5,457 nt of DNA. Origin: Rhodospirillales bacterium (GTDB lineage Bacteria > Pseudomonadota > Alphaproteobacteria > Rhodospirillales > Defluviicoccaceae). Positions within the stretch are counted from its first letter, which is position 1, and the number at the start of each line of letters is the position of its first letter. Location of the stretch: NCBI GenBank assembly GCA_026125865.1, contig JAHCKI010000180.1:1-5457 (forward strand), in the 5' to 3' direction. The position numbers and the translations under genes were made by a program. The notes under the pieces were generated by a model, which saw only the letters and a program-made list of their open reading frames with translations, had not been told where the DNA came from and did not search any database. Positions 4,897 through 5,457 of the stretch are shown here, in pieces.

Positions 4897-5457
4897 ATGC
4901 CCGACACAACCGACGACTTCCGGGTTTTCGCTTATGGCTCGCTCATGTGGCGGCCGGGGTTCACGTACATCGACGCCTACCCGGCATTGATCTATGGCTA
5001 TCATCGGGATTTCTGCGTCTACTCCCACCATTACCGCGGCACGCCGGAAAATCCGGGCCTGGTTCTCGGGCTGGCGCGCGGCGGGTCGTGCCGGGGGCTG
5101 GTGTTTCGCGTCGCCGCCGCCGACAAGGAAAACGTCAAAGCCTATCTCGACGAACGCGAACTGGTGACCTACGCCTACCAGCCGCGTGTTCTGCTGGCGC
5201 ATTCGGCCGACGGCGCCGCATCCGTCTACACCTTCGTCGCGGATCCGGAACACCCCCAGTTCGCGGGTCACCTCCAAATCGAGCAAGCGGCCGCGATCAT
5301 CATGGAGGCGGAAGGCTGCGCCGGCCTCAATCGGGATTATCTGATCAACACGGTGCGCCATCTGGAAAAGGAGGGGTTCACCGACAGGCGAATGCACCGG
5401 CTGCTGCGACGGGTCGAACACCTCACCGGGATCATCGAAGCCGGCAGCGGGATTTGA
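4897..5457 (+). CDS. chaC: ChaC-type gamma-glutamylcyclotransferase (glutathione-degrading)
   Basis: This 186-residue cytosolic enzyme is of the ChaC family, which cleaves glutathione to 5-oxoproline and Cys-Gly. The substrate-binding loop FAYGSLMWRPGF is at 11-22, the family block TPENPGLVLGLARGGSCRG at 49-67, and the probable catalytic Glu88 is in YLDEREL (83-89). The C-terminal NRDYLINTVRHLEKEGF (145-161) and DRRMHRLLRRV (163-173) match the usual ending, so the gene is complete; its TGA is the last codon of the window. Length is close to short ChaC2-like forms, and shorter than E. coli ChaC (231). The start follows GGAG at 4888. It is only 10 bases downstream of the antiporter and is almost certainly co-transcribed. 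E. coli chaC also sits beside a cation antiporter gene (chaA), giving the old name 'cation transport regulator'. Confidence 0.93.
   Translation: MPDTTDDFRVFAYGSLMWRPGFTYIDAYPALIYGYHRDFCVYSHHYRGTPENPGLVLGLARGGSCRGLVFRVAAADKENVKAYLDERELVTYAYQPRVLLAHSADGAASVYTFVADPEHPQFAGHLQIEQAAAIIMEAEGCAGLNRDYLINTVRHLEKEGFTDRRMHRLLRRVEHLTGIIEAGSGI

Overview
The window looks like a chromosomal stretch of a GC-rich alphaproteobacterium, possibly from the Rhodospirillales. This rests on high GC content, GC-rich third codon positions, the pairing of an ErpA-type iron-sulfur carrier with an exodeoxyribonuclease III, and small class I cytochromes c. The taxonomic call is an inference. I see no transposase, integrase, CRISPR array, tRNA or rRNA.

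Layout: (1) Bases 62-1268, plus strand: erpA, then xth with a non-ATG start. (2) Bases 1299-1895, minus strand: a 198-residue pentapeptide-repeat protein, convergent with xth. It has its own extended -10 promoter, which lies inside an imperfect inverted repeat. (3) Bases 1975-2781, minus strand: two tandem paralogous periplasmic cytochromes c, with a candidate promoter at 2829-2857 and two small overlapping palindromes in the 5' leader. (4) Bases 2782-3206: a 425-base divergent intergenic region. It holds the cytochrome promoter, an AT-rich stretch with a candidate plus-strand promoter, and about 210 bases of structured, apparently non-coding sequence. That sequence ends in a hairpin followed by seven T, just before the next gene. 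(5) Bases 3207-5457, plus strand: a KefB/KefC-type cation:proton antiporter with a TrkA-N domain, followed 10 bases later by a ChaC-type gamma-glutamylcyclotransferase. The window ends on the chaC stop codon.

How the genes may work together: erpA (cluster delivery) and the cytochromes serve respiratory and redox maturation, and xth serves DNA repair. The antiporter-chaC pair is the clearest functional unit. Kef antiporters are gated by glutathione and its adducts in characterised enterobacteria, and ChaC enzymes destroy glutathione, so the two may form a glutathione-linked ion-homeostasis operon.

Nothing here is a clearly new system. The points most worth a second look are the structured leader or small RNA before the antiporter, the Kef-ChaC coupling with altered Kef regulatory motifs, and a striking 20-residue super-repeat with a histidine ladder in the pentapeptide protein.
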